Positions 18,585-28,169 of a DNA stretch of 64,000 bases are shown here, piece after piece. The stretch is from Nodosilinea sp. P-1105 (GTDB lineage Bacteria; Cyanobacteriota; Cyanobacteriia; Phormidesmidales; Phormidesmidaceae): NCBI RefSeq assembly GCF_012911975.1, contig NZ_SMDQ01000015.1:35938-99937 (forward strand), given 5' to 3'. The notes under the pieces are model-generated. The model was not told the origin of the DNA. It ran no database searches and worked only from the letters and a program-made list of their open reading frames with translations. Within the stretch, counting starts at the first letter, position 1, and every line of letters starts with the position of its first letter. The position numbers and the translations under genes are program-made.

Positions 18585-21500
18585 CTAGATGCCTGGGGTA
18601 GCCAGGTTGCGGAAGCGGGTGAACTGGGGTTCAAATAATAACTTAACGGTCCCCGTAGGCCCATTGCGGTGTTTGGTGACAATGATTTCAGCAATGCCGC
18701 GATCGGGGGTATCTGGGTCGTAGTACTCTTCGCGATACAGCATCATAATTAGGTCAGCATCCTGTTCAATTGCCCCTGAGTTGTGGGAAACAATGCCGTC
18801 TGCTAACCACGAAGCAGGCCCCGGTACAGTCAGGTCATAGACTGGCTCTTCCCCTACAGGCTCGATAGAAACAACCTCATCCCAAAAAATATCGGCTGAG
18901 GCAATCTCTTCAAGGTCTTGGGCTACCGCAACTCGACTTCCTTTCTTTAGATACTCAAGTGGCTGCCAGCCGTCGAGGGTGTAGAGCCGGTGCTTTTCGG
19001 TGGCTCGAATTTTGCGCCCGCTAGCAGTAGTCAATTCATAAACCGGACGAGTACCAACTTGCCACACCAAATCGGCCTTAGCCTGGGTGAGCTTACCATG
19101 GGCATCTAAGCTAATTACCTCTGGGGTACTGCCCACCAACGCTTGAATCGGCACTCGTTGACCGTTGGCCAGGACAACCAGCGTATCGCCAGTGACGCAC
19201 TCCCGTAAATCGCTCATCATTGGGCGTTTGTTGGTGCGAGATTCGACCCCCCGGCTGAGCTGGGAGAGGGCAATGATCGGCACGTTCAGTTCCCGGGCCA
19301 GGCCCTTGAGCGATCGCGTCATCTTCGACAGCTCCTGCACCCGGTTATCACCGCCCCCTTCCATCAGCTGCAGGTAGTCGATCAAAATCAGCCCCAGGGC
19401 ACCTCCCTGTTCCGCCTGCAACCGCCGACAGCGGGAGCGAATCTCGGTCACCGAAATATTGGGGGTATCGTCAATGAACACCGGCATCTGGGACAGAACG
19501 CTGATGGCATGGCCTAGCTTTTCCCATTCATGTTGGGCAATGCGCCCGGTGCGCAGGCGGCTGCTCTCCATTTCCACTTCGCTCGACAGCAGGCGATAGA
19601 CCAGCTGTACCTTGGACATTTCCAGGCTGTAGATCGCCACCGGCAATTTCTGGAGGGCCGCAATGTTGCGAGCAATATTCAACACAAAGCTGGTGTTGTG
19701 GACACAGATATCGTTGGCCACAAAGTTGTGGGTATCGGGAACGGTGAGATCGTAGACCTGCTTAGTCCCCTGGGGTTCGATCGCCACAATCTCATCCCAG
19801 TAGACATCGCTGGTAGCGATGTGCTGAAGTTCGCTATGCTCTAGGGCGGTTGCCAGGGCAAACAGGCGATGGCGGCTGGGTGCCCGTTTGCCAACATGGA
19901 TATTGCTGGTGCTCTGGAACCCGGCACGGGTGGCCAGGGAAGCCCAGGATTTATCGCCCTTGGCGGCACGAAGCATCTCCCACACCTCAAGGGGGATCAG
20001 GTCGCGGTTGGTCTGGTAGCGACGGCTGGTCAGGGCCGTTGCCACCTTGGCCAGGGCGGCTTCTTTGCCAAAAATCCCGATGTCACTCAGGAAAGTCTTG
20101 ATCGAGGGAGCATCGGTGATGTCGAGTTGCCAGGCGGGGCGGTGGCTATCCAGATATTTAACAGATCGGGCTTTGAGCTGAGACAAGATGCCAAACCGCA
20201 GCAGCAAATGCTGGACTTGGCGGGCCAGGATTTCGCTAACGGTGGCAAACCCCAACTGGGCTTGTCCCGAAGCCAGCACGGTAGCCCAGCCATCGGTAGC
20301 AAATAGGCGATTCAGGAAGAGGGCGAGGAGCGATTTGTTGAGCCGAAAGACAGCCGCCGGAATAGTTTTCTGGTGGGCTGACTTACCCCAGCTCCCCAGC
20401 TCTTGCAGCCAAAGTGTCAGGTTGTTTTGACTCATCCAACGGATGGTGGCAAGGCCGCCTTGAGACGTTTCTTGGCGTACCTTTACCCCTGGGAACTGAA
20501 GGGCGGCGGCAGTAAAGTCGGCCTGGATAGCCGGGTCCTGGTTGGTGAATTGGGGTGAGGTACTTGTCAGACAGCCATCGCCGATCAGGTAGGCCAGCAG
20601 CTTAACCTGATAGTCAGGCAAGGTTTCGGTGCCAAACACCGGCAGTATTCTGGGCACCGCTATTTTTTGACCCACGGCCAGCTCTGCCAAGGGCCGCCAA
20701 CCCTGAATGGTGAGGTAGGGGTGGCTCAGGGTAGTCTCGATCTCTCGTCCCGATCGCGTTTTCACCCGAAACACCGGCTTTTGACCGTCGTCTACGTAAG
20801 CACTGGGCTGAGTGAGCCGCAAGCGCCAGTCAGCCCCCAGGGTGAGCAGGGAAGCAGACTGCTGCTGATAAATCTCGCCAATGGTTTTGAGGCTGCCATC
20901 GGCCAGCACAATCTGGGCATCAGCGCTGAGGCATTTACCCATGGATGGTCTGGCCGCCGCGATAATCAGATCAGAGCGCTGGAACCCCTGGGTCATGGCA
21001 TCCAGGTCATAGAAGCCACAGGGTACACCGGGCAGCACCACCCCCAGGGAGCGCTGCTCAATTTCTGAGAAGGTATCGATCAAAATATCTGAGGTGGCGG
21101 TCAGGCCTCCCTGGGGCCGCACCTGGGTAATGCCAAACAGCTTTTGCTCTGACTGGTCCAGGACATTTTCCAGGGGAATGGTGGTGTCATAGCCCAGCTG
21201 CGAAATCTCGCCCCCGGTCTGAATCAGCAGCCGCCGGGTGTACTTATCCATCACCAGGGTGGCGTACTGGTCGATGTTGGCAGCACTGGTGGTGCGATCC
21301 ACCAGTTGGGCAATGCGGGTTTGCCCTCCCACCTTCTCCAACTTGTCGTGGTCTTTTAACCAGACCGTGATCGTCATCAAATCCGTGGGCTGGCCCTTGG
21401 CATGCAGGTCCAGGGCCGCCCGATAAATATCTTTGTGGGCCCCAATGTAAAAGGCATCAGGGGTGAGGATTTCCATCACCCGGCCAATGGCTTCAGGATC

Positions 21501-21593
21501 TAGCAGAATGCCACCCAAGATCGCCTCTTCGGCCTCAATGTTCTGGGGTGGTAGGCGATCGCTGACCGCATCAAACTTGAGATTCTGAACCAT
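18585..21593 (-). CDS. dnaB: Replicative DNA helicase DnaB carrying two inteins
   Basis: A 1002-residue precursor. After removal of inteins at 221-633 and 799-938 the helicase would be 449 residues, the normal DnaB length. The extein has the N-terminal DnaB domain (PPQNIEAEEAILGGIL), Walker A PSMGK-T split by the first intein, Walker B LILIDYLQLM and the SDLRE-SGAIEQDAD segment split by the second. DnaB unwinds DNA at the replication fork as a hexamer, so splicing is essential for activity. It lies downstream of rplI on the same strand, separated by 361 bases, an arrangement common in bacteria. Confidence 0.97.
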   Translation of the reverse strand: MVQNLKFDAVSDRLPPQNIEAEEAILGGILLDPEAIGRVMEILTPDAFYIGAHKDIYRAALDLHAKGQPTDLMTITVWLKDHDKLEKVGGQTRIAQLVDRTTSAANIDQYATLVMDKYTRRLLIQTGGEISQLGYDTTIPLENVLDQSEQKLFGITQVRPQGGLTATSDILIDTFSEIEQRSLGVVLPGVPCGFYDLDAMTQGFQRSDLIIAAARPSMGKCLSADAQIVLADGSLKTIGEIYQQQSASLLTLGADWRLRLTQPSAYVDDGQKPVFRVKTRSGREIETTLSHPYLTIQGWRPLAELAVGQKIAVPRILPVFGTETLPDYQVKLLAYLIGDGCLTSTSPQFTNQDPAIQADFTAAALQFPGVKVRQETSQGGLATIRWMSQNNLTLWLQELGSWGKSAHQKTIPAAVFRLNKSLLALFLNRLFATDGWATVLASGQAQLGFATVSEILARQVQHLLLRFGILSQLKARSVKYLDSHRPAWQLDITDAPSIKTFLSDIGIFGKEAALAKVATALTSRRYQTNRDLIPLEVWEMLRAAKGDKSWASLATRAGFQSTSNIHVGKRAPSRHRLFALATALEHSELQHIATSDVYWDEIVAIEPQGTKQVYDLTVPDTHNFVANDICVHNTSFVLNIARNIAALQKLPVAIYSLEMSKVQLVYRLLSSEVEMESSRLRTGRIAQHEWEKLGHAISVLSQMPVFIDDTPNISVTEIRSRCRRLQAEQGGALGLILIDYLQLMEGGGDNRVQELSKMTRSLKGLARELNVPIIALSQLSRGVESRTNKRPMMSDLRECVTGDTLVVLANGQRVPIQALVGSTPEVISLDAHGKLTQAKADLVWQVGTRPVYELTTASGRKIRATEKHRLYTLDGWQPLEYLKKGSRVAVAQDLEEIASADIFWDEVVSIEPVGEEPVYDLTVPGPASWLADGIVSHNSGAIEQDADLIMMLYREEYYDPDTPDRGIAEIIVTKHRNGPTGTVKLLFEPQFTRFRNLATPGI
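18780..19199 (-). other. DnaB intein 2: mini-intein (140 residues)
   Basis: Precursor residues 799-938. It starts with Cys799 (CVTGDTLVVLANG), has the block B Thr865-xx-His868, block F (VYDLTVPGPASWLADGIVSHN) and ends in His937-Asn938 with Ser939 as the +1 nucleophile. No LAGLIDADG domain is present; the splicing domain alone is left. All splicing residues are intact, so it should be active. It interrupts the RE-SGAIEQ sequence after the Glu. Confidence 0.93.
19695..20933 (-). other. DnaB intein 1: large intein with LAGLIDADG homing endonuclease
   Basis: Precursor residues 221-633. It starts with Cys221 (CLSADAQIVLADG), has block B Thr288-xx-His291 and ends HNFVANDICVHN, with Thr634 as +1 residue. 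Between the splicing halves are two dodecapeptide motifs, LLAYLIGDG (332-340) and LNRLFATDGWA (427-437), each with its acidic residue, so the homing endonuclease may be active. It sits inside the Walker A loop, between GK and T. Confidence 0.93.
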
Positions 21594-21954
21594 AGGACTC
21601 TAGATATGGCGGCTGGGGTCAGGGTTTGGCCTAGGCCATCACTATATCAAGTTCATCTTGGGGTTGGGGCACCGATTCACCGAGAACGCCGGTACAGAAA
21701 CCTAGCTGCTTGGCCAGCCAGCCGATTATGTCGCTTGAGCAGCGACGAAGCAACCGGGGTTTTAGCCATACTGACCGATACCCTAGAAGAACCCGCAAAC
21801 AAGTTCTTTTGTACTATATTATAGAGCTAAAATAGCCCCAGACATTCCATGCCTGAGGCTACCTTGGGTGGTTCTAGCAATTGGCCTAAACCCACGGGGG
21901 CAATAGAAGAAGCAGAACCTCTGGGGAGTATTCCCACGAAGAGCAAGGGACGAC
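21594..21954. other. rplI-dnaB intergenic region
   Basis: No gene. It contains a hairpin listed separately and, near 21678, a GAACGCCGGTACAGAAACC fragment of the CCCAGGG/GGTACAG repeat family. A separate dnaB promoter is likely, given the hairpin. Confidence 0.45.
21827..21861 (-). terminator. Possible terminator of rplI
   Basis: On the minus strand TAGCCTCAG pairs with CTGGGGCTA (one mismatch) and is followed by TTTTAGC. It is 94 bases past the rplI stop codon. Confidence 0.5.
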
Positions 21955-22413
21955 CTACTCAGCGATCACCCGCAGATTTACTGTGGCGGTTACTTCAGGG
22001 TGCAGCTTGATTTCTGCTTGATATTCGCCCAACTTATTGATGTCGGGAACGCTGATGTCGCGGCGATCGACCTCTTTGCCAGAAAGAGACTTAATCACAT
22101 CGGCCACATCAGAGGAGGTGACCGTACCAAAAATAGCGTCGTTCTCACCCACCGGTTTCTGAATGGTAAACATGCCGATGGTAGACAGGGCCGTTTTGGT
22201 GGCTTCGGCCTCTTGCTTAATCTCTAGCAGGCGCTGCCGCTGCGCTTCCCGTCGTCGTTCCACCTGCTTTAGCACACCGGGGGTGGTGCGTACAGCCTTA
22301 CCATTCGGAATGAGATAATTACGTGCATAACCAGGGGCCACCTCTACCAGGTCGCCGTTATACCCTAATTTGCGAATATCTTCTGTGAGAACTACCTGTA
22401 CCCGTTTTGCCAT
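21955..22413 (-). CDS. rplI: 50S ribosomal protein L9
   Basis: A 152-residue ribosomal protein of full length. The N-terminal rRNA-binding domain ([17 protein letters not shown], then [14 protein letters not shown]) is followed by the long connecting helix rich in Arg, Gln and Glu ([16 protein letters not shown]) and the C-terminal domain ([13 protein letters not shown]). It is encoded upstream of dnaB. L9 limits frameshifting on the ribosome. Confidence 0.97.
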   Translation of the reverse strand: MAKRVQVVLTEDIRKLGYNGDLVEVAPGYARNYLIPNGKAVRTTPGVLKQVERRREAQRQRLLEIKQEAEATKTALSTIGMFTIQKPVGENDAIFGTVTSSDVADVIKSLSGKEVDRRDISVPDINKLGEYQAEIKLHPEVTATVNLRVIAE

Positions 22414-22489
22414 GATTCTTCTCGTATAGCCCAGTTGACTATACTACTCAAAAGACATGTGCATTGGCAACTACTAGATCTTGACTGCT

Positions 22490-22723
22490 ATGACTAAACT
22501 TGTCCTTGCCCTAGTACCCGCGTTGTGGGTGGTGGCGATCGCCATTATTGCTGTCCAAAACGCCACTCCAGTGTCGATTCAATGGCTGACGTTCCAGTCC
22601 ATTGAAATACCGTTTGGGGTGCTGCTAGCCTTTAGTGCCGCTGGGGGCATGATCGCCGCCGCCCTGGTACTTATCGTCCTCAGCAGCAAAGGATTCAGGC
22701 GTCCAGCCCGAAAGCGAAACTAA
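22490..22723 (+). CDS. LapA-domain small membrane protein
   Basis: 77 residues from ATG 22490 (MTKLVLAL). Two hydrophobic segments (about 4-24 and 42-66) enclose AVQNATPVSIQWLTFQSIEIPFG in two parts, the mark of LapA/DUF1049 proteins, and the tail is basic (RRPARKRN). In other bacteria LapA proteins act in lipopolysaccharide control; the role in cyanobacteria is not known. It is divergent from rplI with 76 bases between starts. Confidence 0.75.
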   Translation: MTKLVLALVPALWVVAIAIIAVQNATPVSIQWLTFQSIEIPFGVLLAFSAAGGMIAAALVLIVLSSKGFRRPARKRN

Positions 22724-22741
22724 ACTAGTGCAGCGTCAAGA

Positions 22742-22969
22742 CTTGAATTTAGGGTTTCCAGATGTAGAGATTTGTGGTGTCGAGGTCCGAAATCCCCTCC
22801 CTTGGAGGGGTAGGGGTGGGTCAAGCAAGCCCGAAAAGACCCACCCCGCCCTCCGGGCACCCCTCCGTGGGAGGGGATGAAATGTCCTGATGTGTTGAAG
22901 CAACCTCCCTGAAGATTAAAAGGCTTTTGCAAAGCACTTACCCTAATTTTTAGTCTTGACAGACCACTA
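22742..22969. repeat. Long dispersed repeat (CTTGAATTTAGGG family), copy 1
   Basis: About 228 bp that match 39994-40368 almost base for base over both ends: CTTGAATTTAGGGTTTCCAG at the left and AAGGCTTTTGCAAAGCACTT then TTGACAGACCAC at the right. The middle has CCCTCCGGGCACCCCTCCGTGGGAGGGG-like text, one unit here against several in the other copy. No protein coding is apparent. Confidence 0.82.
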
Positions 22970-22991
22970 GTTAGTCTTGACAGACCACTAG
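22950..22991. repeat. 21-bp tandem duplication at the end of the long repeat
   Basis: TTAGTCTTGACAGACCACTAG occurs twice in direct succession (22950-22970 and 22971-22991). It directly abuts the 58-bp palindromic repeat at 22994. Confidence 0.8.
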
Positions 22992-22993
22992 TT

Positions 22994-23051
22994 CCAAGCC
23001 CGGACCTGGAGTTCTGCCTGGGGGAAACTCCAGATCCCGAGCTGGACTTGG
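22994..23051. repeat. 59-bp dispersed palindromic repeat, copy 2 (inverted)
   Basis: Outer arms CCAAGCCCGG and GAGCTGGACTTGG; reverse-complement orientation relative to copies at 1929 and 29445. Together with the elements at 22742-22991 it fills most of the 505-base gap before the protease gene; the remainder (23055-23120) resembles the GTGAACCGC part of the ATCAAGTTAAAG family. Confidence 0.78.
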
Positions 23052-23228
23052 TATAAGTCAGGTCTCCGGCTGGCCGTGAACCGCGACCCTGTTGATCCGC
23101 CTCTTGTGGCTTGATAGATCACTAGTACCGCTACGAGGAATTAAAAATGCAAAGTTCAAGGTGAAAAATTGCTGCTGCGCCAGGATTTTAAGCGTCCTGA
23201 ACAGTAGGCTGATTTCTGCCTTTCTGTA

Positions 23229-24527
23229 CTAGTTGCTGGGGGCAACCGTCAGGTTTTCCCCGGACTGGGCCGCCCGAATCACATCGTTCAGGGTATCGAA
23301 AGCTCGGGCAAATTGTGGGTCTTCACTGGTGCCAATGCGATCGCGGTCTTCGGCCAGTAGTTCCCGTTCCTGATCGCTCAGTTCGACAGCGATGTCAGGG
23401 TCAATACCGTGCTTGTCTATATCGCGGCCGCTGGGGGTAAGATACTTGGCCACGGTCACAGCTACCCCAGAGCCATCCCCCAGGCTACGCACTGACTGCA
23501 CCAGCCCTTTTCCAAAGGTGCGGGTACCCACTAAGACAGCCCGTTCATTATCTTGCAGTGCCCCAGACAAAATTTCACTGGCACTGGCCGAGCCGCCATC
23601 CACTAACACCACCAGCGGCTTATCAGTGAGGGCCCGGTTATTAGCACTTTCTTCATCAGCAACACCTTGGCGGTTCACAGTGGAGACAATCGTGCCATCG
23701 TTTAGCCACATGCGAGCAATGTCAATACTGGAATACAGTAGCCCCCCCGGATTAGAGCGCAAATCAAGAATATAGCCCGTTACCCCCTGCTCTTCAAGAG
23801 CCTCAATGGCGTCGCTCATTTCGCTGGCGGCATTGGCACTGAACTGGGTGAGGCGAATGTAACCCACTGGCCCTTCAGGACCGGTCTGCACGTCATAGCG
23901 CACTGGATGAATCTCAATGCGAGCTCGGGTAATGGGGACATCCATTTCGCGGTTGTCCCGACGAATGGTCAGCACCACCTCAGAGCCAACGGGTCCCCGA
24001 ATCTTACTGACAGCATCGTTCAGTTCCATGCCTTCGGTGGACTCGCCATCAATGGACAGAATCACATCCTTAGAGCGAATTCCAGCATCTGCCGCTGGGG
24101 TATCTTCAATCGGGGCTACCACCACAATCTCTTTAGTATCTTCATCCTGAGAGATTTGGATGCCGACACCAGTCAGCTCCCCGGAGGTATCAACTTGCAT
24201 GTTGCGGAACTCTTGGGGATCCATGAAGCGGGTATAAGGATCATCCAGTTGCTCCAACATCTCGCGGATGGCCACGTAGGCCTCTTCCTGATTGGTATAG
24301 TCGCGCTCTAAATATTCAGTGCGGACCGCTTCCCAGTCCACCTGATTGAAGGTGGCATCCACATAATTACGATCAATCAGCTGCCAAACTTCATCCACCA
24401 GCTCCTTTGGACTTTCTTGGAAGAAGGCTTTGCTCTGGGACAAATGCAGCCCTGCCCCGGTCACCGAAACCGCAGCTACAGCTAGGGCAGTTGCGCTTAA
24501 AATCAGTCCCCGCTTTGCAATTGTCAT
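23229..24527 (-). CDS. Carboxyl-terminal processing protease (S41 family)
   Basis: A 432-residue protease with an N-terminal signal peptide or anchor, an N-terminal helical part, a PDZ domain (about 110-190, GELTGVGIQI to VVLTIRRD) and the S41 catalytic core. The nucleophile is in DGGSASASEI and the general-base Lys in TFGKGLVQ. It acts in the periplasm or thylakoid lumen. The family includes CtpA, which trims the C-terminus of photosystem II D1, and paralogues CtpB and CtpC; which one this is cannot be fixed without alignment. Confidence 0.92.
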   Translation of the reverse strand: MTIAKRGLILSATALAVAAVSVTGAGLHLSQSKAFFQESPKELVDEVWQLIDRNYVDATFNQVDWEAVRTEYLERDYTNQEEAYVAIREMLEQLDDPYTRFMDPQEFRNMQVDTSGELTGVGIQISQDEDTKEIVVVAPIEDTPAADAGIRSKDVILSIDGESTEGMELNDAVSKIRGPVGSEVVLTIRRDNREMDVPITRARIEIHPVRYDVQTGPEGPVGYIRLTQFSANAASEMSDAIEALEEQGVTGYILDLRSNPGGLLYSSIDIARMWLNDGTIVSTVNRQGVADEESANNRALTDKPLVVLVDGGSASASEILSGALQDNERAVLVGTRTFGKGLVQSVRSLGDGSGVAVTVAKYLTPSGRDIDKHGIDPDIAVELSDQERELLAEDRDRIGTSEDPQFARAFDTLNDVIRAAQSGENLTVAPSN

Positions 24528-24732
24528 ATGGCTTTAGAGTTCTAGCAGCAAATTACGCCCAATCTAGCACAGACCACTGGGTTGGGAAGGGAAGATTTGA
24601 TCAGGAAATCAGCCCCTGTTACTAACATTAACAATAGATCTCAGGACTTGCCTATCTCACCCTGTGACAGTCAGACAAGTTGCCCAACCCGACCAACCAG
24701 TCCAATCCGCTATCTTTCTGTACTAATCTGTA

Positions 24733-25350
24733 CTAATTGGAGGCCAAAATTCCAGTCAGGCACTGAAAAAGTTCTTCCAGGTCGGCAGGCACTCGGTACA
24801 GGTTCAGGTCTTGCTCGATCCGCCGTTGTTGGCGATGCAGCCGCCCGAACTGCCACACGTCCCCTGTGGACACAGCACCGTAGAGTAGCGGTTCCTCTGA
24901 GGTAGTCCAGCGATCTAGGGCAATCAACTCGACGGCAAGCTGGGTGAACCCCCGGGCCAAATCAGCATTTTTAGCCTCAATAATCAGCAGACTGCGATCC
25001 GTGTGTAGATAGTAGTCTAGGGAACCCCTGAGCTGTTCGGAGACGTTAACAGAGTATTCAATCCTTAGCTGGGCTTGGGTCTGGTCGATCAGTGCTAGCA
25101 CAATAGGCGAAATTAAAATTTCCCGGCGGGCGGCTTCACTGGTGAGGCTGACATAGGGTAATCGGCGCTGGAGACTACTTTTGAGCGCTTTAATTTGCTC
25201 AGCGTTACCGCTAGCGTTTGGCAGTGTTAGCGATCGCCGCTCTAGGGCAATCCCAAATTCTGCCAGAATATCGTCTGGCTCGTAGGCCATTTCAAAATAG
25301 TTGCGGAAAGTATAGCCTTTCCCAGGCTCTAGAATACTGGGCTTAGTCAT
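24733..25350 (-). CDS. Protein with a PD-(D/E)XK nuclease-like core, function unknown
   Basis: 205 residues. The segment LRGSLDYYLHTDRSLLIIEAKN holds an Asp followed at the right distance by E-x-K, then a helix ending AVELIALD, which is the pattern of the restriction-endonuclease-like fold. No DNA-binding domain is apparent. Similar proteins are scattered in cyanobacterial genomes. It stands alone between the protease and the aminopeptidase genes on the same strand. Confidence 0.65.
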   Translation of the reverse strand: MTKPSILEPGKGYTFRNYFEMAYEPDDILAEFGIALERRSLTLPNASGNAEQIKALKSSLQRRLPYVSLTSEAARREILISPIVLALIDQTQAQLRIEYSVNVSEQLRGSLDYYLHTDRSLLIIEAKNADLARGFTQLAVELIALDRWTTSEEPLLYGAVSTGDVWQFGRLHRQQRRIEQDLNLYRVPADLEELFQCLTGILASN

Positions 25351-25503
25351 CGCAACTCACCCTAGGGACCTATCTATCCTAGCTTTGAAAGCTGGGTGAG
25401 CCATCGTAAAACCTGACAAGGTCTACTGCTGGGTCTACGGCTATCGGATGACCCTGCGTTCCAACCAACCAGATTTTTTCGGCCGCCCCCAGTGCCCTGC
25501 GGG

Positions 25504-28110
25504 TCACTTTGCTTTGGCTTCTAGGGCTTCCAGGCGACTTTTCAACGCCTGATTTGTTTTTTTCAGCTCATCCACCTCCTGGGAGAGCTTTTCCACCGCT
25601 TTGTCTTTGCCAATTGCCTTTTGCACCTGCTGCGCGGCTTCCTGGGCGCGACGACGGACGCGGCCATCCGGGGTGTGGTCGGCCAGACTTTGCAGAATAC
25701 TGATGGCCCGACTGGTCTCCATGGTGCCGAGGGCTGACACCGCCGACACCTGGGTGAGGAAGAAGGTTTCGCTGGCAATGGTGTCGAGCCGGTCTAGAAT
25801 GCGCTCGACATTAGGCTTGCTCTGGCCTGTGGAAATAGTACCCAGGGCGCGAATAGCCGCCAGCCGCAGAGCTTGGGGGGTGCCAGCCTCGGTGTACTTC
25901 AGCACTAGATCCAGAGCATCTTCTGAGGTTTTAAACTGGCTGAGGGCGGCGATCGCCCCGGAGCGCACCACCTCATTCCAGCCCTGGCGTTCTTTGAGAA
26001 TGCTCTCTAGCAACTTCAGGGTCTTTTTGTGCTTGGGTTTGTCTTGCCAATCAGCGGCTCCCACTTTGCCCAGAGACCGAATCGCCTCCGCCTCGACATA
26101 GTAGCTGGGATCCCCCTTGTCGGCTACAGTTTTGAGCGCCTTGTAGCTAGCGGCGGCTTTAATCCCCCCCAGGGCACCGACCACCGCCCGCCGCACCCGG
26201 GCTTCTGGATCTTTAAGTCCTTTCAAGACCCCATCCACTGCCTGGTCCAGCTTCACGGAGGCCAATTGCTCGGCAACTTCTACCCGCACTCCCCAGAAAG
26301 GGTCATCGGTGAGAGCGGCCGTCAGCGCGGTGACCGCTTCCAGGTTACCTTTCTTGGCCAGGGCGATCGCGGCTTCAATCCGCGCCAGGGGGTCGGGATC
26401 ATGCTGGAGCTGGGCCTTCAATTCAGCCATAGGATACTCTAGCTCCACCGTCTTCAGAGTGTGGTTGCCCAGATCAAAGCTAATGAAGTCGGGCTTTTTA
26501 TCTAGCGGAAAGAACAGAGCCTGCTCTCGCTCGTGGATCCGCACAGTGAAGGGTTTCACCTCCACCTTTTGGGTTTTGCCGTTGCTGACATAGCCAAAGC
26601 CCATGGGAATGCGCAGGTCAAACAGACCGCTGGTACTGCTGGTATCACCATCCTTGGCTTGGGTTTGGGTGACGGTGACCTTGGCTAGGTTACTGTCGCC
26701 GTCCCAGTTATAGGCCACCTTATAGTCAGGATGGCCGCCCCGCAGCACATACTGGTCAAACAGCGGCCGCAGGTTGCGCCCGGTGGCTTTGTCGATCGCC
26801 CGCAACAGATCAATGGTTTCCACCGTGCTGTGGGCGTTGTCCTGCACAAAAGTCTGAATCGCCTGCCAGAAGAGGGGGTCCCCCAGTTCGGCCCGGATCA
26901 TGTGGTAAACGCAGGCCCCCTTTTCATAAATATGACGGTCATACAGCTCAATCGCCTCCCGATAGATGTGGGTGACCATGGGGCGGCGATAGCGGCTTTT
27001 GTCTTCGCTGAGGTAGCTGCGGGCTTCTCCCAGTCGGTAGTAGGCCGCGTCATCGGGGCCGTACTCCTGCTCGGTCCACATGATCTCGGAGTAGGTGGCC
27101 ATGCCCTCCTTCACCCAGGCGTGGCTCCAATGGTTGATCACCAGCAGATCCCCAAACCATTGGTGGGCCAGCTCATGCACTACCAATGATTCAGAGCCAC
27201 GATTGTCCAGGGCGGCCCGTTCATCCAGCAGGCAGCGATCGGTGAGGATGGTCACCGAGGTATTTTCCATACCGCCAAAGATAAAGTCGGCGGCGCACAC
27301 CTGGGCGTACTTGGGGAAGGCGTATTTATAGCCGTACTTGTCGCTGAGAAAGGCCACCATGCGGGGGGTCTTACCCATGGTGAGCTGGCCCTGATCGCTG
27401 CGGTCTTGCTGCACATAGTAGGTGACGGGAATATCTTGCCACTGGTCTTGGATGACATCGAACTGGCCCACAGCCAGGGCCATCAGGTAGGTGGGGTGCA
27501 CCTGCTGCTGGTGCCAGTGATAGATTTTGTGGTCGCCGTCTTCGCTGGTGTCCACCAGTTCACCGTTGGAGACCACCTGGTATTGGGCCGGTACCCGCAC
27601 CCGAATTTCTGAGGTAGAGAGCATGCCGGGATAGTCGAAGCAGGGAAACCAGAAGCGGGAGTCTTCGTCTTCCCCCTGGGTCCACACCTGCACCGGTTTG
27701 TCGGGATAGTGTTTGTCTGGGCCGATGAAGTAAAGGCCCCGTTCCGGCTGTTCCAGGCGATAGGCGATGGTGAGGGTAAAGCTCTGCCCGGCAACGGTGG
27801 GTTTCTTCAGTCGAACCTGTAGCTGCTCACCGTCGTAGTCAAAGGTTTGTTTGGCACTGCCCAGCTTCACCGACTCGATCTGCTGGTTGACGGCGTCCAG
27901 GGTGAGGCTGTCGATGCCATCCCGCACTGGGTTAATCCGGATCTTGCAGGTGCCCTCGCAGATCTTGGCCTCCAAATCCAGACTCAAGTCCAGGGCGATG
28001 TGCTCGACCTGCCCAGGGCGATCAGGATTGTAGTGGGGCTTGGCTCCCGGCATTTCAAAGGACTTATAACCGTTGTTGTCATCCCGAAACAGGCGAAGGG
28101 CGGAGGGCAT
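25504..28110 (-). CDS. M1 family metallo-aminopeptidase with C-terminal HEAT repeats
   Basis: An 868-residue cytoplasmic zinc aminopeptidase. The substrate loop GGMEN and the zinc site HELAH (His312, Glu313, His316) with Glu335 18 residues on define an active M1 peptidase. From about residue 570 the protein has HEAT/PBS-lyase-like repeats (DPLARIEAAIALAKKGN, DPEARVRRAVVGALGG) and ends in a coiled coil (VDELKKTNQALKSRLEALEA). It removes N-terminal residues from peptides; the HEAT part replaces the usual ERAP1-like domain and may be a protein-binding scaffold. Confidence 0.92.
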   Translation of the reverse strand: MPSALRLFRDDNNGYKSFEMPGAKPHYNPDRPGQVEHIALDLSLDLEAKICEGTCKIRINPVRDGIDSLTLDAVNQQIESVKLGSAKQTFDYDGEQLQVRLKKPTVAGQSFTLTIAYRLEQPERGLYFIGPDKHYPDKPVQVWTQGEDEDSRFWFPCFDYPGMLSTSEIRVRVPAQYQVVSNGELVDTSEDGDHKIYHWHQQQVHPTYLMALAVGQFDVIQDQWQDIPVTYYVQQDRSDQGQLTMGKTPRMVAFLSDKYGYKYAFPKYAQVCAADFIFGGMENTSVTILTDRCLLDERAALDNRGSESLVVHELAHQWFGDLLVINHWSHAWVKEGMATYSEIMWTEQEYGPDDAAYYRLGEARSYLSEDKSRYRRPMVTHIYREAIELYDRHIYEKGACVYHMIRAELGDPLFWQAIQTFVQDNAHSTVETIDLLRAIDKATGRNLRPLFDQYVLRGGHPDYKVAYNWDGDSNLAKVTVTQTQAKDGDTSSTSGLFDLRIPMGFGYVSNGKTQKVEVKPFTVRIHEREQALFFPLDKKPDFISFDLGNHTLKTVELEYPMAELKAQLQHDPDPLARIEAAIALAKKGNLEAVTALTAALTDDPFWGVRVEVAEQLASVKLDQAVDGVLKGLKDPEARVRRAVVGALGGIKAAASYKALKTVADKGDPSYYVEAEAIRSLGKVGAADWQDKPKHKKTLKLLESILKERQGWNEVVRSGAIAALSQFKTSEDALDLVLKYTEAGTPQALRLAAIRALGTISTGQSKPNVERILDRLDTIASETFFLTQVSAVSALGTMETSRAISILQSLADHTPDGRVRRRAQEAAQQVQKAIGKDKAVEKLSQEVDELKKTNQALKSRLEALEAKAK

Positions 28111-28169
28111 AGGTCTGAACCTTAACGAGGGGGCAGGCTACTGGCAAAGGTCGCCCGGGGGGCAGGGCT

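Noticed and set aside
22001..22227. ORFs antisense to rplI
   Set aside because: Shadows of the ribosomal protein gene.
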